64,000 nt of DNA from Eupeodes corollae (Eukaryota; Arthropoda; Insecta; Diptera; Syrphidae): NCBI RefSeq assembly GCF_945859685.1, contig NC_079147.1, positions 66,494,946-66,558,945 on the forward strand. Direction: 5' to 3'. Of this stretch, positions 11,191 through 22,393 are shown one piece after another. Under the pieces are notes generated by a model, which worked only from the letters and a program-made list of their open reading frames with translations, had not been told where the DNA came from and ran no database searches. A program made the position numbers and the translations under genes. Within the stretch, counting starts at the first letter, position 1; each line of letters starts with the position of its first letter.

Positions 11191-12290
11191 GAGAGTGTTA
11201 TGACTCCACCTGTACTTGAGCGAGTTAATGATTCTATGGGACCAATCTTTTTTCGCACTTGTATTGTTTTAAGAGTTCATAAAGATCTCAACATTCATTA
11301 ATCCGCTGGTCCAGATGGTATCCCCACTATTGTTCTGAAGAGGTGTTCTTAAACGCTGGCAAAACCACTGCGTAAGCCTTTTCATCTGTCCTACTCCTCA
11401 GGTCGCGTTCCGAGCGGATGGAAACCCGCATTTGTCCAGCCTATTCCCAAAAAAGGCGAATCTTCCTCACCGTCAAATTATCGACCGATTGCACTTACGT
11501 CCCTTCTTTCCAAGGTCATGGAAACGCTGATTAATTATCAGCTCAAGAAATGCCTTGAAGATCGAAAGCTTTTTAAGGTCCACTTGTGATCTCACCGAAC
11601 AGTGCAGCAAATGTTTACATCGCTTTGGAGAAAGTAAAATCATTGCACTTGATATTTCAAAAGCATTTGATAGGGTTTAGCATCATGCTCTCTTACCCCG
11701 CTTCATTGGATTAGTAATAACCTTTAGGATCTTTCAATACAAGTAGTATTGGATGGATTTAAGTCTGAAAACCACAAAATAAATGCTGGTGTGCCCCAGG
11801 GCTCTGTTTCATCTCCAACACTCTTTCTCATTTTTATTAATAATCTCCTGTCGGCAACTTCTAATCCAATACATTTTTACGCTGACGATAGTACTCTTAG
11901 CTTTTCATATTCGTTTTCAGACTCACATCCCTCTTCTTCGCATGTGGAACTGCAACGTCAAAATATGATAAGCTCATTAAATTCCGACCTAAACATCAAT
12001 GCATCAATGAGACTGAACACCTCGATATTCTCGGTAGGTGTGTCACCAACCAATTCTTGTGGAATGATCACATACGCGATGTCGCCAAAATTTCCGCAAG
12101 GTGTTTGGGTTAGGCGATGCAAGAAATATTTCACCCCTTCTGAACTGGCTGTTATCTACAAGACTTATATACCTCCAAAGCTTGTGTATAACTCCCAATT
12201 CTAGGCTGGTGCTCCTGCAACTTACTTAAGACTCTTGGACAGCATTGAACGTAGAGCATTTTAATTTATTGATGATAATACCATCAAGGC
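11191..12290 (+). pseudogene. LINE-B remnant (RT), heavily decayed
   Basis: Plus-strand CR1/Jockey-like RT in several frames. TPPVLERVNDSMG begins near 11200, then AGPDGIP, PSNYRPIALTSLLSKVMETL, DISKAFDRV (motif A, followed by a stop), INAGVPQGSVSSPTLFL (11780-11830), IHFYADDSTLSFSY (motif C, near 11870) and FTPSELAVIYKTYI. A region of the RT between fingers and motif A is deleted (11575-11590), and another after motif C. Closely related copies occur at 26.2-27.7 kb (plus) and 54.0-55.6 kb (minus). It begins directly at the end of the LINE-A fragment. Confidence 0.8.
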
Positions 12291-12589
12291 CCGGCAAAAT
12301 CCTCATTCAAACCCTCCAAGTGGGTGCCAGGCGGGCAATGATCACCACAGTAGTCTTGTGCTTTTTTGGCAGGATGGTGATTAGCTAAGGTTGTGTTGGG
12401 TCGCTGAATTGTTGTAACTTCTCAATAGTGCAACATTCGGAAACCCAATTTAATCATAGTTTAGAGGTTCCTAGTTTCAGTGGTGGTGTGAGCGTACTTT
12501 GTGCGAAAACCGTGCCGAAGAATGGAAGATAAACCAGCCACTAACGAGCTCTTTCGGATGCTGTGGCAAGGTCCGTCATATTTCTGCCT
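12291..12589 (+). other. Unassigned stretch between LINE fragments
   Basis: About 300 bp including CCAAGTGGGTGCCAGGCGGG and ATGGAAGATAAACCAGCC. It is less AT-rich than its surroundings and may be a LINE 5' UTR or ORF1 scrap, but I recognise no motif in it. Confidence 0.3.
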
Positions 12590-13148
12590 TACTCCGGCAA
12601 GCTCTCAATGGACCAGTAACAATACTGGTAATACTACTATTCTAGACAGTTTCAGATCTATCACAGATTACTTAGACTATACCACCCCAAAAATAGTATT
12701 CGGTAAAAGCTTCCATGTGTCCATCCCTTCAAGATCCTCCTGAGAAGAAGAGAGACCCCTGGAAGACGATGTGGTACACTTCTATACAGACGGTTGAAAG
12801 ACCAATTACGGAGTTGGAAGTGGTATCGTTTCGGAACAACTGAATCTCAGTCTATCATACAGACTTTCCAATCAATGTAGTGTATTCCAGGCAGAAGTAA
12901 TGGCGATTAAAGAAGCACTATCCTGGCTCAAAGAAAACGCTATATCTTGTAAGGATATACGAATCTTCTCAGACAGCCAAGCCGCTCTTAAATCTCTCAC
13001 GTCCGTCTCCACAAACTCTCAAACAGTCCACGATTGTCGATCATCTCTGAATGAGATGACGGAACAGTTTAACATTCACCTGATTTGGATGCTGGGCCAC
13101 AGAGACACTCCGGGAAATTGCAAAGCCGATAAGCTCGCCGCGCCGTTC
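12590..13148 (+). pseudogene. LINE-A remnant: connection and RNase H
   Basis: Plus strand. The segment corresponds to the LINE-A region at 2.0-2.6 kb: SNNTGNTTILDSFRS, KSFHVSIPSRSS, then FYTDG (first RNase H Asp, followed by a stop) at 12780-12796. An 86-codon frame follows with EVMAIKEALSWL (catalytic Glu region), RIFSDSQAALKSL (Asp) and IWMLGHRDTPGNCKADKLA (His/Asp end of RNase H). All four RNase H acidic landmarks are recognisable, although the frame breaks near 12740-12800. It stops abruptly at 13148, where LINE-B sequence begins. Confidence 0.78.
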
Positions 13149-13335
13149 TTTCGTTTTTAGCCGTACTATGCGAATGTGGAATGCCTTAACACACTCTGTT
13201 TTTCCAAGTCATTGCAATATTCAAGAATTCAAAACCAATGTGCACCGCAATCTCCTTTCAAACCCTCTCTGCTCTATAAGGGTAGTAATATTCCCTTGAG
13301 TGTGTCCTTGTTATTAAAAAATAAAAACTCAACTA
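13149..13335 (+). pseudogene. LINE-B extreme 3' end
   Basis: Reads FFRFSRTMRMWNALTHSVFP, then an EFKTNVHRNLL stretch, in a frame ending near 13290, followed by AATAAAAAC-like 3' sequence. The same 3' end recurs at 17686-17835. It is fused directly to a LINE-A RNase H, so the two LINE families form a mosaic here. Confidence 0.65.
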
Positions 13336-13660
13336 TGCCACGGTACACATTTAGTCATGCAAGATCAACGGAAATATTATTAAAGCACCCATTTTAACAG
13401 AAAAGTTTAATGGTAAAATGGTCCTGTTGCCACGTATTCCTACAATACCGGCAGATTTCAAAACATTTGTGCATTGATAAGTTCTTATTTAAAGTAGAAA
13501 ATGAGTCATCAAGGTAAACATCTATGTAAAAAATAAGGTGGTGTCCATGTCTGATGTTTTCCTACCGTTCCCTTTAAATAGTTCAAAGAAATGTAGTATA
13601 ACAAAAAAAAGCTAGCCACAGCAACGAGTGAGCGGGTCAGCTAGTATTTTAGTAATTTTG
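13336..13660. other. Possible Helitron 3' terminus in unassigned DNA
   Basis: Mostly featureless. The end, 13611-13645, reads GCTAGCCACAGCAACGAGTG then AGCGGGTCAGCTAGT. A GC-rich, weakly self-complementary segment followed by CTAGT resembles the CTRR(T) 3' termini of non-autonomous Helitrons. No 5' TC terminus was identified, so the call is tentative. Confidence 0.35.
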
Positions 13661-15539
13661 TAATAGTCGAATACAGAAAGGAATATAAGATTGAGGTTTG
13701 TTTTTCTTTTCTCCTCATTGAGATAAAAAGTAATCATGTGTCAATATCTATTTCCATGGAATGTGGAGAATTAAAAAAGATTTAGAAAAAAACAAATAAA
13801 GCCAAAAAAGGACGGAACTGATGAGCCACCCCACTGCCTTGCTTTTTGAACCATTCAAATCACAAACAAAATTGGTATAATTCTTTTCCAAGTAAAACAA
13901 ATTTTCTTGTCAAAAACACTTTTTATTTTTTTTACTTATATTGACACAACCAGAACTTGAAACTATATTGACTCAGTAAGTTACTCCTATCTGTTATTTG
14001 ATCTGAAGTTGAAGCCTGTTAACTAAAACTTTATAAGAGATACAATTTTTAATGGGTATCTTGTACATACATACATACCTACAAGTGCTTCCCAAATCTA
14101 CGAGTATATCCGTCCCTACTAATCCCTATATCGAATTTTATTTGCTATTTTTGTAAAATTAAATTCTTATGTACATTCATTCGAAAAAAAGAACATCACT
14201 CTAAAAGCTTTTTATTAAACGGTTTGTTGAGTTTAAAAAAAATAAAATAAAATGTATCACACTGGTTTTGACATATCAATTATTTATAACACGTCAATAT
14301 GCCAGAGATTCAAGCCAATGGAGCATATAAACAAAAATATTTGGAATTATTATTTTATGTTATTCTATGTTTTGAAAATTTTATATTGGGGGGAATGAGT
14401 ATATTTCTAAGGGCAAGTTAAGTTTGCATGCAAAAAAATCAAGTTGCTTTTCAGGTGTCAGAAAAATTAATTAACCTAAACAAATTGAATGCCCTGTGGG
14501 TGCATGACCTAATAAATCAATAGCATAGTTACTCATTTTGACAAAAACATCTCCAGCTCAGCTGATTTATTCGATAGTTTTTGTCCAATGCTTCGCTTAG
14601 GTAGCTCGAGTCGTACAGTGAGTGGTTTGACAATCAATATACGAATAATAATGTCTGGTCAACAGGGTTTTGTTTCTAGCAATCAAAATGAAGTTTTCCA
14701 GTAGGATTTGATAGCCTTTAATTGAAATCACTCTTTAAAAAAAAAAACATAAGGATAAGGCTTTTTGATGTTTTCTTAATACATAAAGTAGTTTTTTATG
14801 TCAATAAAATTCGTTGCCAAATCTATAATCTCTTTCTCTTCAATTTATTCAGTTTATTTAAGTTAATGGTCAATAAGTGAATTTATGAACGAACAAGTCA
14901 GTAATGGTGGCTCTATTGCGGTAACCATTGACTGTAACGTTCTGGTCAGCATAAAGTGTGTTTTTTTGGTATTCCATATATAGTACAGTAAGAAATTGCC
15001 AACAAAACGATCAGCAGTAGCCAGATTTTTATATTTAAAAATTGGTACAACTGAAAGAGGATCTGTCAGAATAATAATAAAAAAGATACCCAAAAATAAG
15101 AAAGTTTTGTGAAATTCAAAACTTAAAATTAATTTACCAAAAATACTAACTAAAACTAATAAAAGGGCAATTTTCAAGAAGAAATATTAAGAAAACACCT
15201 GGAAATTGAGATTCTATAAAATAAAAGTTCATTTAACAATTGCTTTACGGAAGGGGTTTGTTCGAAGACTATTATATTAACATGTGGTGTTGAAGCGAGC
15301 TTGAAGAACCAAACTATCTCACTTGCACTTAATAAGAAACACCATTTGCATTTTAGAAAGTGCTGTCAAACTTAATTATTTTTAAATCTTCTTGTGCGGT
15401 GAAAACACCATAAAGATTTATTTAATCTTAACTGAGATACACCTTTGGTGGAACCATAGAAAAACTTGATCATCATAAAATTTTGTACAATTTGGACAGT
15501 CTATGGCGTGTTGGGTTAAAAAAGATGTCAGTAGAATTA
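13661..15539. other. AT-rich region without recognised genes
   Basis: About 1.9 kb with no convincing gene. One 104-codon minus-strand frame (14863-15177) looks signal-peptide-like at its start but lacks an ATG and was rejected. A CATACATACATAC microsatellite lies near 14070. Confidence 0.5.
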
Positions 15540-17655
15540 TTCTTTTTTTTTTTTTTTTTTTATCCGATGGAAATCTTCAAAAGACACTCGGTAAGAATCG
15601 GTACCGAGTAGTGTGGGGCTCTTACCGCACTAAAACCACCGGTGAATCAGGACTAATCTATGAAAGATCGACAAATGATTTTTATTTCTTAATTTTTAAA
15701 TCGCATTGGGGGAAGTTTAAGGTTATAACACTTTCCCGTAGCTTTTAGCCCATCAGCTCATGAGGCTTGGTTCTTCTTAATCTCCAAACATTATGTCTCG
15801 TACATTTAATACGGTCTCCATTTCAGAGTTAGTATGACTTTGCAGTCGCTGATTGTGTGATACAGCGTGTTTCTTAGCCACTTCTGTAACCATTTCAATT
15901 TGAAGGTCACGATGTAGATCGCTATTTCTTATATACCAAGGGGCATTTATTATTCCACGAAGGACCTTGGTTTGGAATTTTTGGATGGGTTCAGCATTTG
16001 TTTTCTTTGTACAGCCCCATAGTTGGATGCCATATGTCCAAACGGGTTTCAATACTTGCTTATATAACATTAGTTTGTTCTGGATAGATAGGTCAGAGTT
16101 CTTTCCTATTAACCAGTACATTTTTCTGTACTTCAAGTTTAGTTCTTCTCTTTTCTTTTTGGTGTGTTCTTTCCATTTAAGCTTTGCATCAAAATTCATT
16201 CCAAGGTATTTGGCGGTATTGGAGTAAGGTACTTCTGTAATGTTTATAAAAATTGGAACATTGTTTATGTTTTTGTTTGTAAAGTTTATATGCGTCGATT
16301 TTGTTTCGTTTAATTTGATACGCCATTTGTGCGTCCAATCACTAGCTTTATCGACTGCATTTTGCAATTTTTGTGTAGCCTTCGTAACGGATTTATCTGG
16401 CACCAATATTGCAGTATCATCAGCAAAGGTGGCCATGAAAGCGTTGATGTCCACTGGAATATTTCTTGGATATAACAGATACAGGGTTGGTCCTAAGACA
16501 CTTCCTTGTGGTACACCGGCTTCAATTTTCTTAAGTTCCGAGTAATTTTGGTCGTACCGTACTCTAAAGAGTCGGTTCGTAACGTAGGATTTCAGTATTT
16601 CGTAGTACTGCCTGGGGAATTCGCTATGCAGTTTGTACTCAAGTCCCAAGTGTCAAACCTTGTCAAAAGCTTGAGCAACATCTAAGAATACAGACGAGCA
16701 TACTTGTTTTTCTTCAAGTGCCTTTTCCACAACATCCGTAATTCGATGCACTTGGTCTATCGTGGAATGTTTATTTCTAAATCCAAACTGATGGCTCGGA
16801 ATTAGTCTTCTTTCTTCAATTATTTTGCTAAGCCTTTTCAGTAGCAGTTTTTCAAAAACTTTTGCCATGATTGGTATAAGCGATATTGGTCTGTAAGATG
16901 TAACTTCTGTTGGTGGCTTACCTTGTTTAGGTATAACAATGACTTCTGTAATTTTCCAATGATGTGGCACATATCTTAGTTTAAGGCATGCGTTTATTAT
17001 ACATTGGAGTTTCTTGAAGGCTATAAGAGGCATTTCTTTTAGAACCTGAGCAGTTATAAGATCGTACCCTGGTTATTTTTTGTTTGACAACTTATGTTGA
17101 CACATGCTTCTTACTTCTTTGAGCGTGACAAAAGGTATTTCATTTTCGTCGTTTCTGTCAACAAACTGTAAGGGATCTGTAGCTGTGCTTGCTGGGAATG
17201 GCTTGAAAACATTCGCGAGATGTTCAGCGAAGAGATCAGCCTTTTGTTTCGGGTTTCCGATCCATTTACCATCTTGAGATTTTATCGGCGGGTTTTGTGT
17301 CTGAGGTCTTTTTAGGCGCTTAGCTGCTTTCCATAAGGAGTATTCTGTAGAAGCATCTGCCGTCAGACTTTTCAGGAATCTACTTAGATTCTTTTTTTTA
17401 ATTCGTTGTTAAGACGGTTAAAAACTACCTTATCATCTGGGAATCTCGTGGATTGCCATTTTCTTCTAGCTCTTCTTTGTTCCAATATCAACTCCTTTAT
17501 TTCGATAGGATATTTTATTTCTTTTTCTCTCGCATTCGAAATAATTGGAGTACTTTCTTCTGCAGCCTGCTGCACATCAGCAATAAGTTGTTCTACTTCA
17601 TGATCAATTTGTTCAATTGTTTGCATAGGGGATCTTAGGTTTATAAAATTTTTTT
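15540..17655 (-). pseudogene. Jockey-type LINE, 5'-truncated, with A-tail
   Basis: Minus-strand ORF2 from about 17655 to the stop at 15777, then a 3' UTR and A-tail (poly-T at 15541-15561). The frame starts in the linker between endonuclease and RT (TIEQIDHEVEQLIADVQQAA). The RT contains TSYRPISLIPIMAKVFEKLL, HQFGFRNKHSTIDQVHRI, motif A (VFLDVAQAFDKV), AGVPQGSVLGPTLYLLY and motif C as FADDTAIL. The C-terminus has the APWYIRNSDLHRDLQIE block that marks the Jockey clade. Lesions: TGA for Trp at 16650-16652, a TAA near 17072, and a one-base slip in an A-run near 17393. Otherwise it is coherent, so the insertion is fairly young. Confidence 0.88.
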
Positions 17656-17685
17656 TACCCAGATCTGTTTTTCCCTATAATTTTA

Positions 17686-17835
17686 ATACTAAAAACTTTA
17701 AGACCAATGTGCATCGGTATCTCCTCTTTAATCCTTCCCAATTTTCCTAAAGCTCACACTGTGTTTAAACTTCAAACATGTTAAGGGTATTAATAACCCC
17801 TTGAGTCCCGTTTATTATACAAAAAGAATAAAGGT
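17686..17835 (+). pseudogene. LINE-B 3'-end fragment
   Basis: LKTFKTNVHRYLLFNPSQFS and the following 3' UTR (AACCCCTTGAGTCC) match the LINE-B terminus at 13200-13330. It is a short, 5'-truncated relic with GAATAAAGGTAA-like sequence at its end. Confidence 0.6.
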
Positions 17836-19340
17836 AAATCTACAGATGAGATGGGAAGTAACATGAAAAAGCATTTTACCAAGTTCGATGAATGCACAAG
17901 GGAATTGAGTGCAGCTGGAGCGATATTAGATTCAGCTGAAATTATTTATTATTTGTTTAAAATTCTTTCCCAGAAGATTTTCAGCGGCTCATAACGGCAC
18001 TTGAAAATATGATACTTTAAGTCCAAGTATGCAAAGTCCAGCTTATTGAATGAAGAGATGAGACAACAGGTGAAAAAAGAAACATTTGATGTCGCTGGCG
18101 ACGCAGCTTTTTCTGCACGTTTTGCTGGAGGATGTTTCAAGTGTAAAAGAAAGGGCCACAAAAGTGTCAACTATCCCTAAAATCAAATCGACAAAAACCG
18201 ACTTTTTAGAAGAAAGGTTCGTTTTCTAAAAATGCTAGGGATAGTAGTGCTGTTGCGTTTATGGTGGCCAATATGAATGCTGATAGGAATGTTTGGTTGT
18301 TAGGCTCAGGAAGTACACGGCATGCAACAAATGATCTTGAGGCTTTGACTGAGGTTGAGAAGTTGCAGAATCAAATGGTAATAAACACCTGTGAAGAGGG
18401 TGGTGCAATGAAAGCAACACATAAAGGGGTGTTGAAGCGTCATGCATTTGTTGATGGAAAGATGGTAGCTTAGCTATTGATGTGACGGAAGTGTTGTATG
18501 CAAAAGAGCTACAAATGAATCTTCTTTCATTAAAAGCACTGCAAGAAAAGGGTCTCAAAATTTAATTTGTTCGTGGTTACAAAGCGTTGATCAAATTCAA
18601 TTAAATAACTGTTGCAACGGGTGTTTTGTCACATGGGTTGTATAAGTTCAAGCTATACCCTATACAAAAATTAAGTAAATATGTGAAAGAATCGTGAATG
18701 ACTCATTGTCATTATTAAAAAAAAATTGAAGATGAAAATACGGTAACAGGCTTGGAATCGGCTGAGGAAAAGGTTTCATGCTACGCGTGTGCTCAAGGAA
18801 AGCAAACAGAAAAGCTATTTTCAGAGCTAAGGCCAAAAACTACAAGAATTTTTGAAAGAATTCACACCGATATGTGTCTTCGTGAATTTTTTTGGTGACT
18901 TTAGCCATTTGGCGCATGTGTTTTTAATTAAACAAAAGTCTGAGGTATTATAGTGCTTCAAAAATTTTTAAAGCCATGTGACAGCAAAATTTGGACATAA
19001 AGTCGTTTACCTGAGAGGCAAGAATAATGATGAGTCAAGTATACGATTATTGTTGGTAAAAGATTAAAGTCAGATTCAGAAGGGGAATCTATAAAATATG
19101 AAGAAACTGCTAATGATGTAGCTGCTGGTGACGTGGCTGCTGGTAAATTAAGCTGTTGGGAACGAATTTGATGATGTCGGGGAAGATGAGTTTGATGACA
19201 GGGTGGTGTAGAATAGTGAAGAGTCAACAGATTCTAACTTTGAATCTGCTCCTGAAGATGGATCCCAATTGGTGCTCCGACAGCACAACCATTTGGCAAG
19301 TCAAAGGCAGAGCTGTCTAAATTTAGGAAGTTGATTTTTT
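17836..19340 (+). pseudogene. Copia (Ty1-like) LTR-retrotransposon remnant
   Basis: Plus strand, several frames. A gag C-terminus carries a CCHC-type zinc knuckle (CFKCKRKGHKSVNY, last Cys replaced by Tyr) near 18135-18175. A protease-like WLLGSGSTRHATND follows at 18290-18335, where the catalytic Asp expected in D-S-G is Gly. Then ALQEKGLK and LSHGLYKF blocks, and a pre-integrase CYACAQGKQTEKLFSELRPK and IHTDMC at 18778-18880. The integrase core is represented only by scraps and no RT or RNase H is seen. No LTRs were recognised. Gag-protease-integrase order is the Copia order. Confidence 0.75.
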
Positions 19341-19531
19341 ATCAATAAATCCGTGATGGTTTTTCAAATCTATAATCCTTTTCTTCAATATTCATTTGAA
19401 ATATTTATGTACATTATAAAATATTATATACGAAAAATTTTCTTTAGTTTTTAGATTTGACCTGTCTTAGAAAAATCTTAATCTGAAACGATATTCAGCT
19501 AAAAAGGTTTTCAAAGTAAATCAAATCAAAT

Positions 19532-19807
19532 AGGGTGGCGCAACAGTCCGTTGTGAACCAGGGCCTAGTGACTTACAACTCTCAACCATTCCTGTGTGCG
19601 AGTACTGTTGGAATGGAAGGGACCTACAATTTAAGGCTGAATCCGAACGGCTAGTTTGAGAAAGCACTTTTTCATGACAAAAAATACTCTTGAAGGATTT
19701 GTCAATTCCTCGCAAGAGGCAGTACCGGCGAATTTTTTTTTTTTAAATTAAGGTGGCACAGGCAGGGATTGATCCCAAGACCCCTTGCATGACAGTCCAA
19801 CGCACTA
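19532..19807 (-). mobile_element. tRNA-derived SINE, main part, split by a LINE
   Basis: Minus-oriented SINE. Read on that strand it has a tRNA-like head (box A lies in the remainder at 22370-22393; box B GGGATCAATCCCTGCC-like, here with one change), a CCTCTTGCGAGGAATTGAC body, and a 3' end CGGACTGTTGCGCCACCC with an A/T-rich tail near 19530. The head is interrupted at 19807 by a LINE. The last 13 bases, GTCCAACGCACTA (19795-19807), recur at 22357-22369. A better preserved copy is at 31313-31621. Confidence 0.8.
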
Positions 19808-22356
19808 TGTATAGAATTCATTTTTATTAATTCATTCTTAAACCTATCTTAAAGCTAGACAAAAATTCATAAAACTAGCCTAATTATCCATAACTTACAA
19901 CTAACTTAATGGTCCCATACGGACACTCTAAGTGAAACTATAACACTTAAAACTAATGCCTTTCGGCCCTAAGATCTATTTTACTTCAATTTATATTTTA
20001 TTTATTTCTGTATTTATTAGAAAATTTTGAAAAAAACTAATATCAAGATCCTTTTTTTTACCTTAAATAAAACTTAAAGCTAACTTAAACTACCTATTCT
20101 ACCTATAAACTACTTAAAACTAGAACAACCACAGCAGCAAATCTAACGTTTTTTGTTTTTATATTTTATTGTCTTTTTTATGTTTTTTTTTTTAATTTTT
20201 TTAATTTTTTTTTTTATATTTTTTTTATATTCCATGTTTTTTTTTTAAATTTTATTTTTTTTTTGTATTTTTGTTTGTGTGCCACCATGCCTATTCTACT
20301 TAAAACTAAACCCTAAAACTATAAAACAAATATGTAAGCCGGCTAAGGCTTCAAAGCCCATCCCGACTACCCACTATCAAGTGCCGATTGAAACCACCAA
20401 AACTGGTTCTCCTGCTTCACCCTATCAGTTCGGTCCCGTTCGGACACAGCCCTACTGAACCGAAGGAGCTCTGCTCCGCCTTGTGCCATGACGTCCCGAT
20501 TGTACAGGAGTCGCATTTGCCTAAAAAGAGGAATGCCTCTGGGGGAATGAAGCCGCTCAAGCGTGCACTCTCAAAATACTCGTCCTTCGGATAGAACGCC
20601 CCGAAAATTAAAGTGTTGGTCGAAGACATAGCTCTTGCAATGTGACCTCGAACGAGTTTTATCACGAAATTGTCAATTCTGTTGATTCGAGCCCCGTTGT
20701 ATAATACCTCGTTGGTATAGTAATGAACATAAGAAGATTCGGATGTTCGATATAAGCCGGTACAGCGTCGTAAGCACTGCCGCTCGAACACCCGAAACTT
20801 CTCCATCTGGGAAGGGGCAACGTTGAACCACACAGGATAAGGACAACCATAAACGATCATTGGCCGTATGAGGGCCATGTAGCAAGTAACCTTCACTCTG
20901 GGGTCAAGCCTACTGCTAAAAAACAGACGTTTCGTCAGAGCGAAGGCTCCTCTGGCCCTGGTCAGAGCAGCATTTATATGTCTGTCGAAATATAAATACT
21001 GATCTAACCAGATACCGAGGTACTTCACTACACTTTTGCTCGCTAATGGCTGCCCGTGAAGATCAACGATGACCATCTTGCGCCAATTCTTGCACGTATC
21101 CCTCGTGGCCCCAGCCAACGGAGTCCGGAACAGAATTGTCTCCGACTTCTGGAAATTTATTTTCAGTTTCCAGTCGTCGCAATATCGCTGAATCTTGTCG
21201 AAATCACGCTGCAAGAGAATTCTAATAACCTCAACCTTTCGGGCCGTTCTGTACGCAATTAGATCTTCGGCGTACGCAATTGCCTTTGTTAGACTACCTA
21301 TCAGATCGCTGGTGTAAATGCTGAAGAGAATCGGCGAATTCACCGCTCCCTGTTGAAGACCATTTTTAATTGTGAATGTTGTGGTAGAAGTTACAGTGCC
21401 ACTTTTGACAACAAACTTTCTACCATTAAGCATATCATAAAGTATATACAACAATGGCTTGCTTATTCCAAGATTGCTCAGATTTAGGTAAAGACCCTCT
21501 AACCATACGGTGTCAAAGGCCTTTTCTAAATCAACCAGAACAGCACCTGTGCATTTTTGTTTTGATTTATTCCATTGGATATCAGAAATGAGTTTAGACG
21601 CAGCATGAATTGTGTCATGACCCGCCTTGAACCCGAACTGTGTATCCGGAATTATTTTGTTGTCCGCAGCCCACTTAGTCAGAGTTCTATTAATGATTTT
21701 TTCGAAAACTTTGCTGATGCTCGGAAGAAGACTTATCGACCGAAGATTTGACGGGTGGGTTGGAGTTGTCCTTTCCCTTTTTCGGGAGAGGATGAACCAC
21801 AGCGGACTTCTAATGCACTGGATAATATGCATTGTTGAAAAGTGTGGTGTAAATGTCAATTGCTTCCGTCGGTAAATATCTCAGTACAACGTTGCATATA
21901 CCATCGACACCTGCTGACTTTTTATTTTTTATTGAATTGAAGATGAGTTGACGCTCAACCTTCGTCACTAACAAGGGACTTGGTCCCGTTAGTGTCATTG
22001 AACCGCATGAAACCGCTGTTCTCAGATCGCCATTGTGTCACATCATTTCGAAGGTAAAAGTGATTAAGTAGGGCTCTGTTTTCCAGGTCGTGGTTGGGGC
22101 GAATGCTAACATTCACCTTGTACACTTGCTGAAAAGCAGCTCCCACCGCCTCCACTTCTTCCTTCGGATCTTCAATTATGTAAAAGTCATCGTCAAAGAT
22201 GGCTTCCTCTGGATCTATTTGCGCTGTCCTGAGTACGTCTCTGTTCTCTTCAGTTCTTTGGAGTTTAAGACACGGAAGGTCATTATCGTTTTTTTCCTGA
22301 ATATCTTGTTGATTTTGGGGAACATACTAGGGTCACTCGAATTAACTGACCGGATC
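19808..22356 (-). pseudogene. LINE inserted in a SINE; RT ORF with altered YADD
   Basis: Minus strand, 2549 bp, bounded by a perfect 13-bp target-site duplication. The coding region runs from about 22340 (linker, VNSSDPSMFPKINKI) through two broken pieces to a 480-codon RT frame at 20417-21859. The RT shows LRSISLLPSISKVFEKIINR, QFGFKAGHDTIHAASKLI, motif A (AVLVDLEKAFDTVW), a LQQGAVNSPILFSIY motif, and motif C as AYAEDLIAY, where the usual first Asp is Glu. Frames break near 21830-21870 and 22290. A 600-bp 3' UTR follows (19808-20400), ending in TTCATTTTTATTAATTC on the plus strand. The endonuclease is absent, so it is 5'-truncated. The same 3' UTR occurs alone at 53.65-54.0 kb. Confidence 0.88.
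20140..20275. repeat. T-rich low-complexity tract in a LINE 3' UTR
   Basis: About 130 bp dominated by runs of T with single A interruptions, inside the 3' UTR of the LINE at 19808-22356 (an A-rich tract on the LINE sense strand). It is expanded compared with the 53.7-54.0 kb copy of this UTR. Confidence 0.7.
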
Positions 22357-22369
22357 GTCCAACGCACTA

Positions 22370-22393
22370 ACCATCATGCTACGGGTAAAGGTA
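22370..22393 (-). mobile_element. 5' remainder of the split SINE
   Basis: ACCATCATGCTACGGGTAAA continues the tRNA-like head interrupted at 19807. Joined across the LINE it gives the box A region seen in the 31.3-kb SINE (TGGCATGATGGTTAGTGCG). It directly follows the right 13-bp target duplication. Confidence 0.75.

Noticed and set aside
14863..15177. 104-codon minus-strand frame with a signal-peptide-like start
   Set aside because: The first codon is TTG, a stop lies four codons upstream and no ATG gives the leader; it is probably chance in AT-rich DNA.
20140..20275. T-rich tract as a poly(A) tail of a separate insertion
   Set aside because: It lies inside the 3' UTR bounded by the 13-bp target duplication, with matching UTR sequence on both sides in the 53.7-kb copy.
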